From positions 14,899,716 through 14,963,715 of the forward strand of contig CM018041.1 in assembly GCA_008638375.1 (NCBI GenBank): a stretch of 64,000 nt of DNA. Direction: 5' to 3'. This document shows, piece after piece, positions 35,251 to 47,000 of the stretch. The notes under the pieces are model-generated. The model searched no databases. It had not been told where the DNA came from and saw nothing but the letters and a program-made list of their open reading frames with translations. The DNA comes from Nyssa sinensis (Eukaryota; Streptophyta; Magnoliopsida; Cornales; Nyssaceae). The translations under genes and the position numbers were made by a program. The first letter of the stretch is position 1; every line of letters starts with the position of its first letter.

Positions 35251-36223
35251 TCATGCGACAGAATCATCTCCTAGATTTATACTTCCTCCACTTGATTTCT
35301 GGTAAGTTTTGAAAAGATCATGATCAAAACACACATGTATGTTAGCTCTAGAATCTAACCACCAATCTTTTTTTGGACAAGTCAAATTAATGGAAGTGCT
35401 AGGATTATACCTAAAGTTAGGCTCAGAGGAATTTTTTTGGTCTTCCACCGTGTTGACTTGGGCTTTTGGACCTCGTTGATTTTGCTTGGACTTAGGGACA
35501 TACTCCTCAGTCTTCTTGTAATAGCAATTCTTGACCCAATGATTTGTTAGCTTGCAAACATAACATGGCTGCCTCTCTCTTCCTTGGGCTTAGGTTGATT
35601 ATTATAGTAATACCTATTTGGACTATTTTTTTTAGTATGTTTCTTAAAATTTCTACCATTTGGTTTGAAATTTTTCCTCCCATTATTTTTCTTGTTGTTA
35701 AAATTGTTATGATTTTTCACAAGATTAACATTAGGGTATTTATCTTCTTTCTTTGATGTGCCAGTGCCAGCCCTATGTTTTTCTTCTGCCTTAAGAGAGC
35801 TTATCACTTTGGTAAAGGTTAACTCTCCTTGTTTATGCCTAAGGATTTTAGCAAAATCGGCCCATGATGGGGGTAGTTTGTCAATTAAACAAGATCTTAA
35901 AATCTTCGCTAAGTGTTGTTCCACTTTTCTCAATTCCTCTCAAAAGTTCTTGGAACTTGTGGATTTGGTCTTCTATGGATTTTGAATCTTCCATTTTATA
36001 AATATTAAAAGTGGACACTTTAAACCTCTCTACCCCAGCATCTACAATTCCATATTCTGCTTCTAAGGCATTCCATAATTCCTTAGCACTAGTGGTGGTA
36101 TGGTACACATCATAGAGATGATCAGAAAGAGCACTAGGGATTTTATTGTGAAAATGATATTCAATTTGTTCCTTAGAAATTTTAGAAGTTAATTCTCAGG
36201 AGGATGTTGTTTGGGTAGTAGTT
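35251..36223 (-). pseudogene. Copia gag (nucleocapsid) and protease region
   Basis: Gag body (36108-35881) with 'TTTSAKELWNALEAEYG' and 'IHKFQELL', a basic Asn/Lys-rich linker, then the zinc knuckle CYVCKLTNHWVKNC (35524-35565, CX2CX4HX4C). Next comes the protease-like 'DWWLDSRANIHVCFD' near 35330-35375, where the usual catalytic DSGA reads DSRA. A stop lies shortly after the N-terminal segment (near 36203), and frames change near 35900 and 35520. Gag continues upstream across the inserted LTR to 39379. Confidence 0.82.
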
Positions 36224-36228
36224 GAAGT

Positions 36229-39200
36229 TGTAATACCCCGACCCAAAATGGCACGGATATCGAGGCAGCCGGGTCGGGCAATACTATGTCAATAGTACTT
36301 GGAGCTATTTAAACCTTATATTGAGTGAATATAAATTTGTACCGTCTCACCTAAAAATGAAACGTGTGACCAGTGCTAGGTCAGAACAAGTGACCCGGAA
36401 TAAATTATATAAAATAATTATATATATAAGTATATATATATATATATATATAAATATATATATGTGCCAGATTTGGTGCAGCCGTACAAAGTGTGTGTAT
36501 GTTCGTGGATGTATACATGTGTGTGTGCTGTGTACTGTGCACAGTTGTGTGCACATGTGGGATGAGTGTAAAACACTCAAGGTGGCAAGGTGATGGCAGG
36601 GTGGTTGATGGAGTGTGTAGAGAGGGTTCAGGGCATGGTCAGATCTGATTTAGAAAGAGAAGGAGAGATATATGTATGTATATGTAGAGAGAGAGAGAGT
36701 GAGAGAAAGAGCCTACGGTGGAATTAAATTTAAAGAGGAAATCAGAGAGAAAGAGAGAAGCAGAGTTCGGGGGCAGTGAGCATGGAGAGAAGCTTGAGCA
36801 AAGGAAGAAAAGAGGTGCCATTACAGAGGTGAGAAACACTAACCGTATGCTTTCTCTCTCTAGAATTTTCCAGTTGTACAAATATGTTTTAAAGCATGTT
36901 GAGTTGATTTAATTTTAGAGCCTTATAGTGTATCAAATAGGGATCATTTTACAACAAGAACTAACCAAAATGACTGAAAAATGAGGGAGAAAACAGTAGT
37001 TACAGGTGTGAGAGAATAATCGGGTTTTTTTTTTTTATATATTTCATGCATAAAACTCGATTTAAATGACCTAGAACTGATCCCATAAAGTGCAGGAGAT
37101 TATTAGAAAAAGATTTGAATTAAAACCATGAGAAAATCATAAAGAAAACCAAGCTCACCGGAAACTGGGCAGTGGCCGGAAAACCGACTATGGGTGTCGG
37201 AAAACCGTGGCCAATCAAACCAAAACCAGTTTAAAAATGATGCTTGAGATTCTAGAAATGTTTTGGTGCAAAAATCTTGAAAAACGGACGTGAAACTCGT
37301 GAGAAACAGTGAGGAAAACCTCACTGTCCGTACGCCGGCGCCGAAAGCACGCCGGAGAAGACCACCGGAAAGTCAGGGGCAATGTCGAGTCAAAACGGGA
37401 CCGGGTCCGGGTCCGGATCGGGTCGAGACCGACCGAATTTAAACGGGTGGTGACACGTGTCGCGTGGTGGTTGAATTTTAAGTTTTAAATTGAACCGGTC
37501 GGTTCAGTTGAGGTTCAAACCGGTTTAGGTTTTTAACCCTGAACCAGTGGGTTCAGACCGTGACTCTGGAAAATTTCAAACCGGCCCCAAAACTTTGAGG
37601 AAATACCACTGTTGCCCAAACCAGAAAATTAATGAAATATTAATTCCTTTCAAAAATGCCCCTAATTCAAAATGAGTCTAATTAAGTCCAAATGAGGCAA
37701 ATAAATAGTCAATTTTTATTATCTCGAGCCTTCTGAAATCAATGGTGAAGTCAAAATTATGAAAAGAGGCCCCGAGGATAAAATACACGTAAAGTGCAAA
37801 ATGACAGTTTTGCCTTTTTCAATCCGGACGTCCGATTTAAGATCCGTAAAAGCCTAAACTTATTTTATTTGACGTTCCGGATACAATGACGACATCTAAA
37901 TTAGTAATCGAGATACCGATAGCCAAGATTAGCAAATTTGAATATCGAGTATGGTTCGATTACAGTTATAGACTGAGTTATTTTCAATTGACAGGCACGT
38001 CAAAAGAAAAGGGGAAGGAGACTTTAATTAGTTGAACTACTGAGAGTCATTTTTGAGGTAAGTAATTCTGACGCTTTAATATGGGTTATTCCCAGCCAGT
38101 CACGTTATTGTTCATATGCTGCCAATTTGTACTCCATTACTACCTGATGCACTTGATTTGAGCCAATCGACTTGTAGATATCAGTTTACCTGATTTTGGA
38201 TTTGACTTGCTTGCTTACATCATTTTGAGATTGATCATTGATATTTGAATATTATTGCACTATCGTACTATGACCTAGTCTTGAGATACATTCTACTGAT
38301 TCCACACACTTCGTGTTTTGTTGTTTGTTATATCAAATGTTTGGTACGATTGTACATCTTGTGTGGGATTTTGTTGGTCATGATATTCGACATGTGCTCG
38401 GGGTTGTGCTCAGTCACAATGACCCATCCATTCACAGATTACGTGGGGAAAAAGACCCATTAGGGTCTGTTGTGTCCTACGGGACCTGTATTGAAAAGAG
38501 CTCTAACGCTTTTCAAAGAGCTCGAGGAACCGTGGCGGATCTGAGAGTGCGTTTTAGTGGGGTATGTCGGGCCCCAGGTGATTCACGCATATCTGGGTTA
38601 TTTGAACTCGATGTTGACTTATTCTTGTTTCCATTGTATGATCATATTTTTATACCCTGTGAAATGATCATATTGTTGCAAGCATGGTATATCTTTGATT
38701 GGCTAACGTATTGTTGTGGCAGCGATCCATCATGATAAGCCAGATCCCAATTTTATTTGGCTTTGTTATTGACTCTTGTGTTATATTGTGGGATATGCCT
38801 TTTGAACCTTCGGGTCGATATTTTGCACATTTTGGTGACTGGCTACGTCTTCATTATTACCCATTTGGCTATCTGTTATTCCTTGTTCTATCATTTCATT
38901 GGACAAACCCGAACCCACGTTAAAGCCAGGAAATTACTTATTGGGCTATTAGCTCACCCCTCCTCCCTTAAATTTTTCAGGACAACAAGAAGTCGGGGAA
39001 CCCTCAGGCGCTCCAGGGATTTAGACGCTGCTAGTTACTGGTAGCTGTTTTGGCGAGTTTTGTATTAAGTTAAATATTGACAGGTCTTAATACTCCCATG
39101 TCACCACGGTTCTGTTTGTTGGTGTTGTTTTTGAAGGATCTGTATTTAAACACTTATAATTTTGGGCATCCATCAAATGGTGAACTGACTGTGCTACCAG

Positions 39201-39338
39201 ATATTTTAATGATTAAGAAATGCTTTTGTTAAAACTTTACCCAGCATTTTAGATCCTTTTGGACGGGGAACGGCCCACGGGCCGTAGACCTGGGTCACGG
39301 ACCCCTAATCCGCATAGGGTGGGTTTTGGGTCGTGACA
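36229..39338 (+). mobile_element. Solo long LTR 5 (3.1 kb) in copia gag, TSD GAAGT
   Basis: Starts TGTAATACCCCGACC and ends TTTTGGGTCGTGACA; GAAGT is at 36224-36228 and 39339-39343. Opposite orientation to its host element. Contains (TA)n near 36425, the palindrome TGAGTGT-aaa-ACACTCA (36563-36579), 'aatggtga' and 'aatgacgaca'-type units (37740, 37885), GAG/GTAAGT at 38057-38063, 'gtatgtcgggcccc' (38562), TTGTTGTGGCAG ending at 38722 and TTTTTCAG/G ending at 38980. Very close to the 3' half of solo LTR 2. Confidence 0.92.
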
Positions 39339-39343
39339 GAAGT

Positions 39344-39379
39344 TGTTTGAGAGGCTTGGGCTTCGGTTAAGGCTGACAT
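39344..39379 (-). pseudogene. N-terminal piece of copia gag
   Basis: ATG at 39379-39377, reading MSALTEAQASQT before the inserted LTR. Ignoring the LTR and one copy of its target duplication, the frame stays open for several further Thr-rich codons on the other side until a stop near 36203. This confirms that the LTR landed in a coding part of gag. Confidence 0.7.
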
Positions 39380-39438
39380 GAACCCCCCTTAAGACAGTTA
39401 GCCAATACCTTAACTGTTTTTGCCACCTACGAAAATTA

Positions 39439-39972
39439 AGGGTGTCAATTTTTAACACGACTTGAACACGACACGAAATTAACGGGTTTGGGTTTAGCAT
39501 AATTGGGTTTAGGTCATAAACGGGTTGACACATATAACACGATTAATAAACAGGTCGTGTTTGGGTTATACTAGTGTCATCTCATTTAACACGACTTAAT
39601 ACGTTTAATTATAAAATATATTATGAGTTAACGTAATTCGTCTCATATCAAATATTTATTAAGGTTTTGAGATTTTTTATTTATCAAAAGAGGATTCTAC
39701 TTTGATTTGATCCATATCCAAAGTTACTAAACTTAAAAATTATCTATACAAATTAAAAGATTGGTAAATTTTTTTATTTAAAAAATAAAAAAATTAAAAT
39801 AAACGGGTTAAGTGTGTCGACATATGTAACCTATTTAATAAATGAGTTGAGTTTGGGTTTTAAAACTTGACACGATTAGTTAATAGTGTCGGGTTAAGGT
39901 TCACACATATTTTCGAATATGTATGCCTTGATACGACCCGAACACGACATGATAACACAAATTGACCACCCT
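39439..39972. mobile_element. hAT-like MITE in the copia leader
   Basis: Left end 'agggtgtcaattttt' and right end 'aaattgaccaccct' are near-perfect inverted ends. The body is full of 'aacacgac', 'acgggtt' and 'gacacgat' phrases typical of a widespread plant MITE. Flanks (gaaaatta / aactaaaa) give only an imperfect 8-bp duplication, so the exact ends are uncertain. Confidence 0.6.
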
Positions 39973-39979
39973 AACTAAA

Positions 39980-40133
39980 ATCTTGGCCATTAAATTTCTC
40001 GAGTTTAATAATAAGGGCTTCCTTAATATTTGTCATTAAATTTATAATAAGGCCTAAAAGAGAGAGAGTTGAAAACCAATGTATCTAGTCATTGTGAGAA
40101 TAAACACGAGTGTAACTATAGGTTATTCTCATA

Positions 40134-40181
<48 letters not shown>

Positions 40182-40742
40182 ATATAATTCAAAAGACCTA
40201 CTATTTTTCGTTACTAGTTTCAAAACGGATTTAAATTCCACTGCTTTAATATAAATCTGCACAATTACACTATCTATATTTTGTTATAGCAAGTGCTATT
40301 TAATATCAAATGAAAATTCAAAAGCTTCGAAAAAATTAAAGCTACTGATATAGGAAAGAAAATATTATTTAGAGGATGTCATCCAATTACCATCTAACAG
40401 GTTAAAACTGAACTGAATTTGTTTGAAAAAAAAAAACACGTTACAATCTAGGGCTCTGTTTGTTTATATTTTTAAAAACAGTTTTTTAATTTCAAAACGC
40501 GAGATAAGCATTTTGAAATAATTTTTTTTTAATTTTTTAAAATTTAGATTATCATATTCAAATGTATTTTCATAATTTTTAAAAAATTAATCACAAAATT
40601 TTGAAATATATTTCAAAATCTTTTTAAAAAAATTGTATCTGAATCACTATCCAAACGAATTTTTTTTAAAAAAAGAAACCTCGAATTTATTTAGTTTAAA
40701 AAACTGCTACTGTTTCCAAAACATAGTTAGATTTCTGTATTT

Positions 40743-40814
<72 letters not shown>

Positions 40815-41174
40815 TTAATATGCGTAACTAAAGGCCTATATATTTAAAATTTACAGTTGACTAAAATAAATTTTTTTTTGTAACACTATTTTCTAAAATA
40901 TTTATGATCAATGAAAGAAGTCTTAATACAAAGAATCTTGAAAAGATAAGAAAAATGTTTTCCTTAAAACTAGTTTTAATTTACTTTCCAAAACAAATGG
41001 TGAATCAAAGCTCCAAGATTTAGGAAAAAATCACTTTTAGAGGAAGTATTCCAATCAACCCCCAACTGATTAGGAAAACAAAAATTTCAATTTGAAAATA
41101 ACACAGTAGACACGATAATTTCACAACACGATGTTGATAATTGAAGCTAAAAGAGTAAAGTTTCGACTTTAGAT
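39980..41174. other. Unexplained leader-side segment of the copia element
   Basis: About 1.2 kb between the MITE and the 5' LTR, far longer than a normal copia leader, with no PBS. It holds (TA)n-(TG)n at 40135-40180 and (TA)n-(GA)n at 40743-40812. Two diverged direct copies of a block 'taggaaa(g/a)aaa...tttagaggaagt/atgt...ccaatt/c' lie at about 40325-40400 and 41005-41065. Further unrecognised insertions are likely, including one that may start at 'gggctctgtttgttt' (40452). Confidence 0.35.
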
Positions 41175-41754
41175 TGTTGGGCTTTTATTTTAAAACAAAT
41201 ATTATGATGTATTTATTTATTAAATAGCAAAACAAAATAAAAAGGAAAAACAATCAATGATATCAAATGAGAGAATGCAAAGAGAATAATAAGAAAATCA
41301 GGCCTGAGAGAACAGTGAGGCATGCTTCCAAGCGCTGTACTAAAGTCAAAGCTCCTCCCCACGTGCTGGTGTTACCGGAGTCAATTGGCTCCAAGATACA
41401 ACCCTATGATCTCACAGAAGATGCCTACTATATGCACGTAACAATGGGTAAAGGTACCGAATCCTCTATTACGTTGCCCAAAAAAACAAAAATATATAAA
41501 GAAAACTCACAGAAAAAGAGAAGAGAAAAATATTGTAAAAGAGAATCTCAAATGCTTTTTTTGTCATATCTTGGAATGATCCAGTCCATGACTTATATAG
41601 ACAGCTTATCCATCAACTTGCCAGTATGGGTTCTAAGACTGACATTATACCCATTATGGCCACTTAATGAAATTTTTAATAAAATCATAATAACTAATAA
41701 CTCTTAAAATTGAAATATTCCATTTAATATTTTATTTTAATTAAATATTCAATA
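41175..41754 (-). mobile_element. Probable 5' LTR of the copia element
   Basis: 580 bp, alignable along its whole length with 30751-31323. It starts TGTTGGGC and ends TTCAATA (so one terminal base is mutated), followed by GAAGC. No PBS adjoins it on the element side, so an independent solo LTR remains possible. A 146-codon ORF across it on the plus strand is a chance frame. Confidence 0.75.
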
Positions 41755-41759
41755 GAAGC

Positions 41760-42848
41760 AATTTACATGTTAGTTTAGTTGGTATTTTCTATTTCTTCTC
41801 TATGAAAAGTATGAGATTTAGGTCGTAATAGAGGGATAAGCAAGGGCTATTTTATTGTGTTGAATTTAAATGAATGTATGAAGGTTCATTTGTCTGAAAA
41901 AATATCATTATGTTTAATTAGTTATGAAATGTATAAATGCATTATCTCTATTTATCACAATTTCATTTTCTTTGTGTTTTTAAAAATAATTGTGGGAAAT
42001 TGATTAAATAATTTGTTTTAGTGGTAAATTTTATAAAATAATGTTAATATTAAATGTTAATTGGCCCCATAAGGAAAATTTTGTCTTCGCTCACATGATT
42101 AATTACAAATTCTTAATGATAAATAAATTATATTAGTATATATACGTGTATTTCACTCATTTTTTATACAATTGACGTGAGTTTAATTTTTCTTTCACCA
42201 TCGTTGTATAAAAAATAGAAAGAATGAGATTCGATTCACAATGTTTAATATAAAAACTTAGGCTTCCTTTGGTTTAAAATAAAAAAAAGTGAAAGCAGTA
42301 GAAACTAAAATAAAGCAAAGGAAAATAAATTTTCTTTTCTAACTTCTGATTTCTTTCCCCCTAATCTAAGTAAGAGATTTTACCTCTTTTTTTTTTTTTT
42401 CTTTCCTAGTGAAAAAAAGAGAGTAAACAATACTAGAGGAAAACCACAAAAGAGAAAAATGCAAGGAAATTTCTTAAAGCAGCTGACAAGCTTGCCTGAC
42501 AACATCCAACTTAATCTTTCTTGGGATGCATTTATATTTTTAGAGTTGAAATTTGGGCAATTCAACATTCTCTTTTATACTAATCGGGCTAACCTAGCTG
42601 TTAAATCATGACATCCTTCAAGGTTTTATTCTCACTCTCCGTCAGAAGGTTGCGTAGTTTATTTATTTTTTCTTCTTAATTTTGTTTTGGGGTCTCTTTT
42701 TTTAGTTGTTGGATTACTGAGTTTCTCAGAATTTATTTTTTCTTCTCAATAATTTGTCGATGAGAAATTATATTATTATATAATATATAATTACAAAAAT
42801 GATATTTAATTTAATCGTTAGAATTATTGAATAATTGCTCCTCTTTCC

Positions 42849-42879
<31 letters not shown>

Positions 42880-43640
42880 ACCAAGGAGTGTGAGCTCTCG
42901 TCTATTCTACAATTAATTTCTCTAGGTTGCCTTCCCATTTCCCTTTCTTAAGAAAAATTATTCATGCTACATTACACTGATCAATGAATGAGTGACCAAT
43001 AAATATTTTCTCCCTTCTAAAAAACTTTAAATTCTAATACTATGTTTAGATAAATAGAAGAGAAATAAAATTATATGATAATATTAATTATGAATGAGTT
43101 GAAAAAAGAGAAGATTGGAGTATAATAATTTCTTTATGCTTAAATAACTAATGATGGAAAAGAAAGAAAATAATAGTATAACCCTATTATCTTGTCTGAG
43201 AAAAATAGAAAAAAGAGAAAATGAGAAGAGATTTTTATTATGTGAATTCAATGAGTGGTAAAATAGAAATTTACTTATTTTAAAAAATAAAGACAGAATG
43301 GATAATTACTAATTCACTAATTCTTTTCCTCTGAATTCTCTTATTTTTGAAAAGAGAACAAAATAAACTAAAGAAAGATTAAGAGACTACTCACTCTCCT
43401 TTTTCTTTCATTTCCTAGCTATTTTTAAACCAAGCATAAAATAAGTTCATATTCATTCTCTTTTTTTTTTTTTTTTCTCTTTTCCTTCCAACTCCTTAAA
43501 TTCTAGCCAAGTGTAAGAATAGAAAATAATTAATACACTTAATTTTGTAATTATATATTTTTATTATAATTAATAATATTTTTGAAGTATTACAAACTTT
43601 CTCAAAAATAATGGAAAAACAAATAATAAAATAATATTGT
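41760..43640. other. AT-rich intergenic DNA
   Basis: No gene. Four copies of a 9-10 bp 'caactct' unit lie at about 42843-42880. 'ttcctttggtttaaaata' (42262) and 'ctatttttaaaccaagcataa' (43418) look like the inverted ends of an old MITE, but target duplications were not found. Confidence 0.35.
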
Positions 43641-43809
43641 TCAAAAAATTTTAGGGTTGTTCAATCACAAGTCCATAAAAAGTAACAAAATCATTAACAA
43701 ATCTAAGTCCAAACTTAGTAACCAACCAAGTCCATCATCTTTTATTGGACAAAAATACTCCTTTAGTATTTTTCTCCATAAATAATTTAATTGAATGTCC
43801 ATGATTTCT

Positions 43810-43960
43810 ACCCAGCTTTCAAGAAAGCATTTCAAAATTTTAATATTCAATAACTCAAAATGTATAAATCCGTTTTCAATAAAAAATTTATATTTGGGTT
43901 CTAAAAATTGAGATCTATCAAACAAAATCCATATTGAATATGAAATTTAAAAATATATAT
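43810..43960. repeat. Dispersed AT-rich repeat, copy 3 (partial)
   Basis: Shares 'aataactcaaaatgtataaatc' and 'gagatctatcaaacaaaatccatattg' with the repeats at 21520 and 29395. Diverged; limits unclear. Confidence 0.45.
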
Positions 43961-44164
43961 TACTATAAAACTATAAAAATTCAATTAAAAGTGTGAAGTT
44001 GTACAATTTCATAAAAATTAAGAAAAACAAAGTCATAAAAATTCAATTTTGCTATGAATTTCCTAGTTTTGACCAGTTTTATTCACTTTTAAAAATCTTG
44101 AAGCATTCTTGTACATTGTACATAAAAATGTTATACATTATATATCAAAACATTCTTTACTTAC

Positions 44165-44250
44165 TGACTGCATCAAGGGAAGCCCAGAGGACCTCTTTAG
44201 GAACTATGGCTAGGAATGCCTTCCCAACTTGGGATTGAACCAGGTGTCAT
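44165..44250 (-). mobile_element. SINE-like fragment (minus strand)
   Basis: On the minus strand, GGTTCAATCCC (a tRNA B-box match) is followed by 'aagttgggaaggcattcc' and 'ctctgggcttcccttgatgc'. No A box was seen upstream, so it is truncated if real. Confidence 0.35.
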
Positions 44251-44254
44251 TCCT

Positions 44255-44713
44255 AAAAGTGTAAAAATTTACGCTTTTAGAAAATATGCCTGAATGTGCT
44301 AAAAAATTCACTAGTTGTTAAAAGTGTACAAATTTACACTTTTAAAAAATTTATCTAAACGTGCTTAAAAACTCACTAATTGTGAAAGTATAAAATTTTA
44401 CACTTTCAAAAAATTTTCCAAAACGTGCTTAAAAACTGATTAGTTGTGAAAAGTGTAAAAATTTACACTTTTAGGAAATTTGACCGAATGTGCTCAAAAA
44501 CTCACTAGTAGTCAAAAGTGTAAAAATTTACACTTTCAAAAAATTTGCCTAAACATGCTTAAAAATTTACTAGTTGTGAAAAGTATAAAAATTTATAGTT
44601 TTAAAAAATTTGTCTGGACGTGCTTAAAAACTCATTAGTAGTAAAAAGTGTAAGATTTTACACTTTTAGGCAATTTTCCTAAATGTGCTCAAAAACTCAG
44701 TAGTTGTGAAAAG
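44255..44713. repeat. 65-bp palindromic tandem array, 7 copies
   Basis: Units begin near 44255, 44320, 44384, 44449, 44514, 44579 and 44644. Each has a palindrome AAAAGTGTAAA-TTTACACTTTT (variants), then 'aaaaatttgcct(a)aa(c)gtgct(t/c)aaaaactcactagttgtg'. The copies are diverged but the palindrome is kept in most. A minisatellite; no gene. Confidence 0.93.
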
Positions 44714-46220
44714 AAGTCATTAATGGTTGTAAGACCAATCTGATTTTTGGGCTCCAAAACCCATTTGATTGGCTTCATGTTCTCCAAAATACATTACAAT
44801 TTTCAATCCCACTGTTATAGTTCTTTGTTGTCAATGAGGAATAAAAAAGAATCAAGCTCATTAGAACTCAAAAATTAGAAATCTTTTTTTCCAAAAAAAA
44901 AATATATACACCTACTTACAAAACAATCATTTTACCATTGAACTAACCATATCTTCATTTGACACAACTATCTCCTCTGTACTTCAACAACTAAATTACT
45001 GCATATGAAGTCATCTACAAAGGCATTTACAAATAATAAGTGATACTTTGAATAAATCTCGATGATGCCATCTATGAACTTTGGTGGTGCCATCTATGAA
45101 CCACGTCATCTAATAATTGACATGAACCATGGACAAGATATTCTTGGGAGAACAATAGACTTGTGACTATCTCACATGAAAGATCGAACTAACTATCTTA
45201 TGGATGTGTAAAAACACACGAGTTGTAAATATGTAAAATTTTATACTATTGTGAAACTTTTCAAATTTTACAGTTTATGTAATATTTCACGGTTTCACTA
45301 AAATACCGGTCTATACAAACTCTAGCATTGTCCTCTACCACCGTTGACCACCACATCCACAAAACCAGTCATCGCCACCCACTGTTGCAAATCACCATGA
45401 AAACCACACCAAAAAGAAAGCAATTTCTTTCCCGATAGTATAATCAATCCGACTGGTGTCATACAGTTGGTACAAGTGAAATAATATGACAATCAATAAA
45501 CTAAATATCACTTGTTTCATCCCATCAATGAGAAAAACAATATTGAACCTTAAAAAAAAGGTAATGTTGCAAATTATACTTGAAAACCTAAAGTATCATT
45601 GGCTTATAAGTCCCAGCAAAGGCCCTTTCAAAACACAAGCCTCCAAGTCCCAACATTAAAAAGGCCATGACTTTCTTTAATCATCCCCACAGTAGAGCTC
45701 GTGTCTAAAAAAATTCAAAAAACAAGAACATTCAACTAAAACCTCCACAAAGTTATAAGAAAGAAAAAATTAGCGGCTTTGAATCTTAAACTATTCAAAA
45801 AGATATAAATATGAAACTTTACCTATCTCTAAAATCACCATCAACAACCATAGTCCCTCATCATTATCTTTATGGTGGTTGATATCTTCGATTCTCTTAT
45901 ATCCTTGGTGATGATCTACAACGGGAATTCCTTGATTGTCGACGATCGCAAGCTAATGATCGACGATTGGAAAAGTAGAAAGGCTCTCATGGGGTGCGTC
46001 GATGGTTATAGAGGAGAAGACCAAAGAGGGTTAAATGATTTAAGGATGAAAAATTCAAATATTAAAATTGGTTACTACTAACTCGTCAAAAATGAACCAA
46101 AGCTGAAAAAGCAAACAACCTCATGCCCTTTCGCTTAAATCAGAAACGTGAGTGTATCTTTCAATAATATAGTATCTTTATTAAGGAGTTAAAACTAATT
46201 AACCCAAACTTTTATTATAG
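44714..46220. other. Unassigned intergenic DNA
   Basis: No gene is supported. The 69-codon ORF at 45872-46081 has an unusual acidic/charged composition but no recognisable motif and is probably chance. Confidence 0.4.
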
Positions 46221-46236
46221 TTTCTTATAGGGTAAA

Positions 46237-46704
46237 TGTAATGGCCCGATCCACATGGCATGATATTGTTCGCTTTGGGCCCTCGGCCTGCACGGTTTTG
46301 TTTTTTCTGCCCCATTGGGCTCAAAATGCGTCATACCATAGAGGCCCAACATCCTTACTTATGAATACCTTTACTTTCCCTTCCCTAGGCAATGTGGGAT
46401 GCTGAGTTCACACGCCTCATAGCTAGCCATCCACCCCCACGAGGCTCGACATCCCCGTCGAGGAGTCCCCGAAGGCACACTTTCCAACTGGGGGTTAGCT
46501 CTAATACCATCTGTAATGATCTGATCCACATGGCATGATATTGTCCGCTTTGGGCCCTCGGCCCGCACAGTTTTGTTTTCTCCACCCCATTGGGCTCAAA
46601 ACGCGTCATACCACAGAGGCCCAGCATCCTTACTCATGAATAACTTTACTTTCCCTTCCTTAGGTGATGTGGGATGCTGAGTTCACACGCCTCATAGCCA
46701 GCCA
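46237..46704 (-). mobile_element. TRIM retrotransposon (468 bp) with 193-bp LTRs
   Basis: LTRs at 46237-46429 and 46512-46704 are both 193 bp and about 90% alike by eye. The 82-bp interior carries, on the minus strand, a primer site TGGTATTAGAGC (46499-46510; one change from the initiator-tRNA-Met type TGGTATCAGAGC) next to the 5' LTR and a GTGGGGGTGGA polypurine tract next to the 3' LTR. TAAA flanks it (46233-46236, 46705-46708). No ORF, so it depends on other elements. Short minus-strand ORFs here are by-products. Confidence 0.9.
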
Positions 46705-46708
46705 TAAA

Positions 46709-46969
46709 TGTAATACCCTGACCCAATTGTAACCGAGCCAATAAGGCCTTATGTTACGACAATGAAATGAACGGGTTGGATTTTCAATAGCTTCGAATAT
46801 ATGGACGATGCTCGGGTAAACAAATATCGACAATAAAAATAAAATAAATATAAAATAAAAACATGATAAATATATGTGTGTGTGGGTGTATATCAGTTAC
46901 AACAGTAACTGCATCTTAAATGAGGGAAATAGGGGGGTTATGGATGCAGGAAAAGGAAAAGCCAATGGG

Positions 46970-47000
<31 letters not shown>

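Larger units (their letters stand above)
30751..41754 (-). mobile_element. Decayed Ty1/copia retrotransposon with two nested insertions
   Basis: LTRs lie at 30751-31323 (3') and 41175-41754 (5'). The polypurine tract adjoins the 3' LTR, and the coding order on the minus strand is gag, protease, integrase, RT, RNase H, which defines copia. Flanks GAAGT (30746-30750) and GAAGC (41755-41759) fit a 5-bp target duplication with one change. The two LTRs look roughly 80-85% alike by eye, so the insertion is old. Solo LTR 5 splits gag, a hAT-like MITE sits in the leader, and an internal duplication lies in integrase. No PBS was seen beside the 5' LTR. If the flanks match only by chance, 41175-41754 is an independent solo LTR. 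Confidence 0.72.

Noticed and set aside
38313..38735. 140-codon ORF with partly conserved relatives near 13000 and 26950.
   Set aside because: Similarity between the copies is at DNA level throughout the LTR, with indels that shift the frame, so no coding selection is visible.
40452..40460. 'ggctctg' as the reverse of a tRNA-Met primer site for the copia element.
   Set aside because: Only seven bases match and the rest (tttgtttat) does not; the phrase is a common start of plant MITEs.
40743..40812. (TA)n(GA)n as a regulatory GAGA element.
   Set aside because: It is a compound microsatellite in decayed retroelement sequence, with no adjacent gene.
41267..41707. 146-codon plus-strand ORF.
   Set aside because: It covers the antisense strand of the probable copia 5' LTR. 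The homologous 3' LTR does not keep the frame open.
45872..46081. 69-codon ORF starting MVVDIFDSLISLV.
   Set aside because: No recognisable motif, no promoter evidence, and it is followed by repeats; kept only as unassigned sequence.
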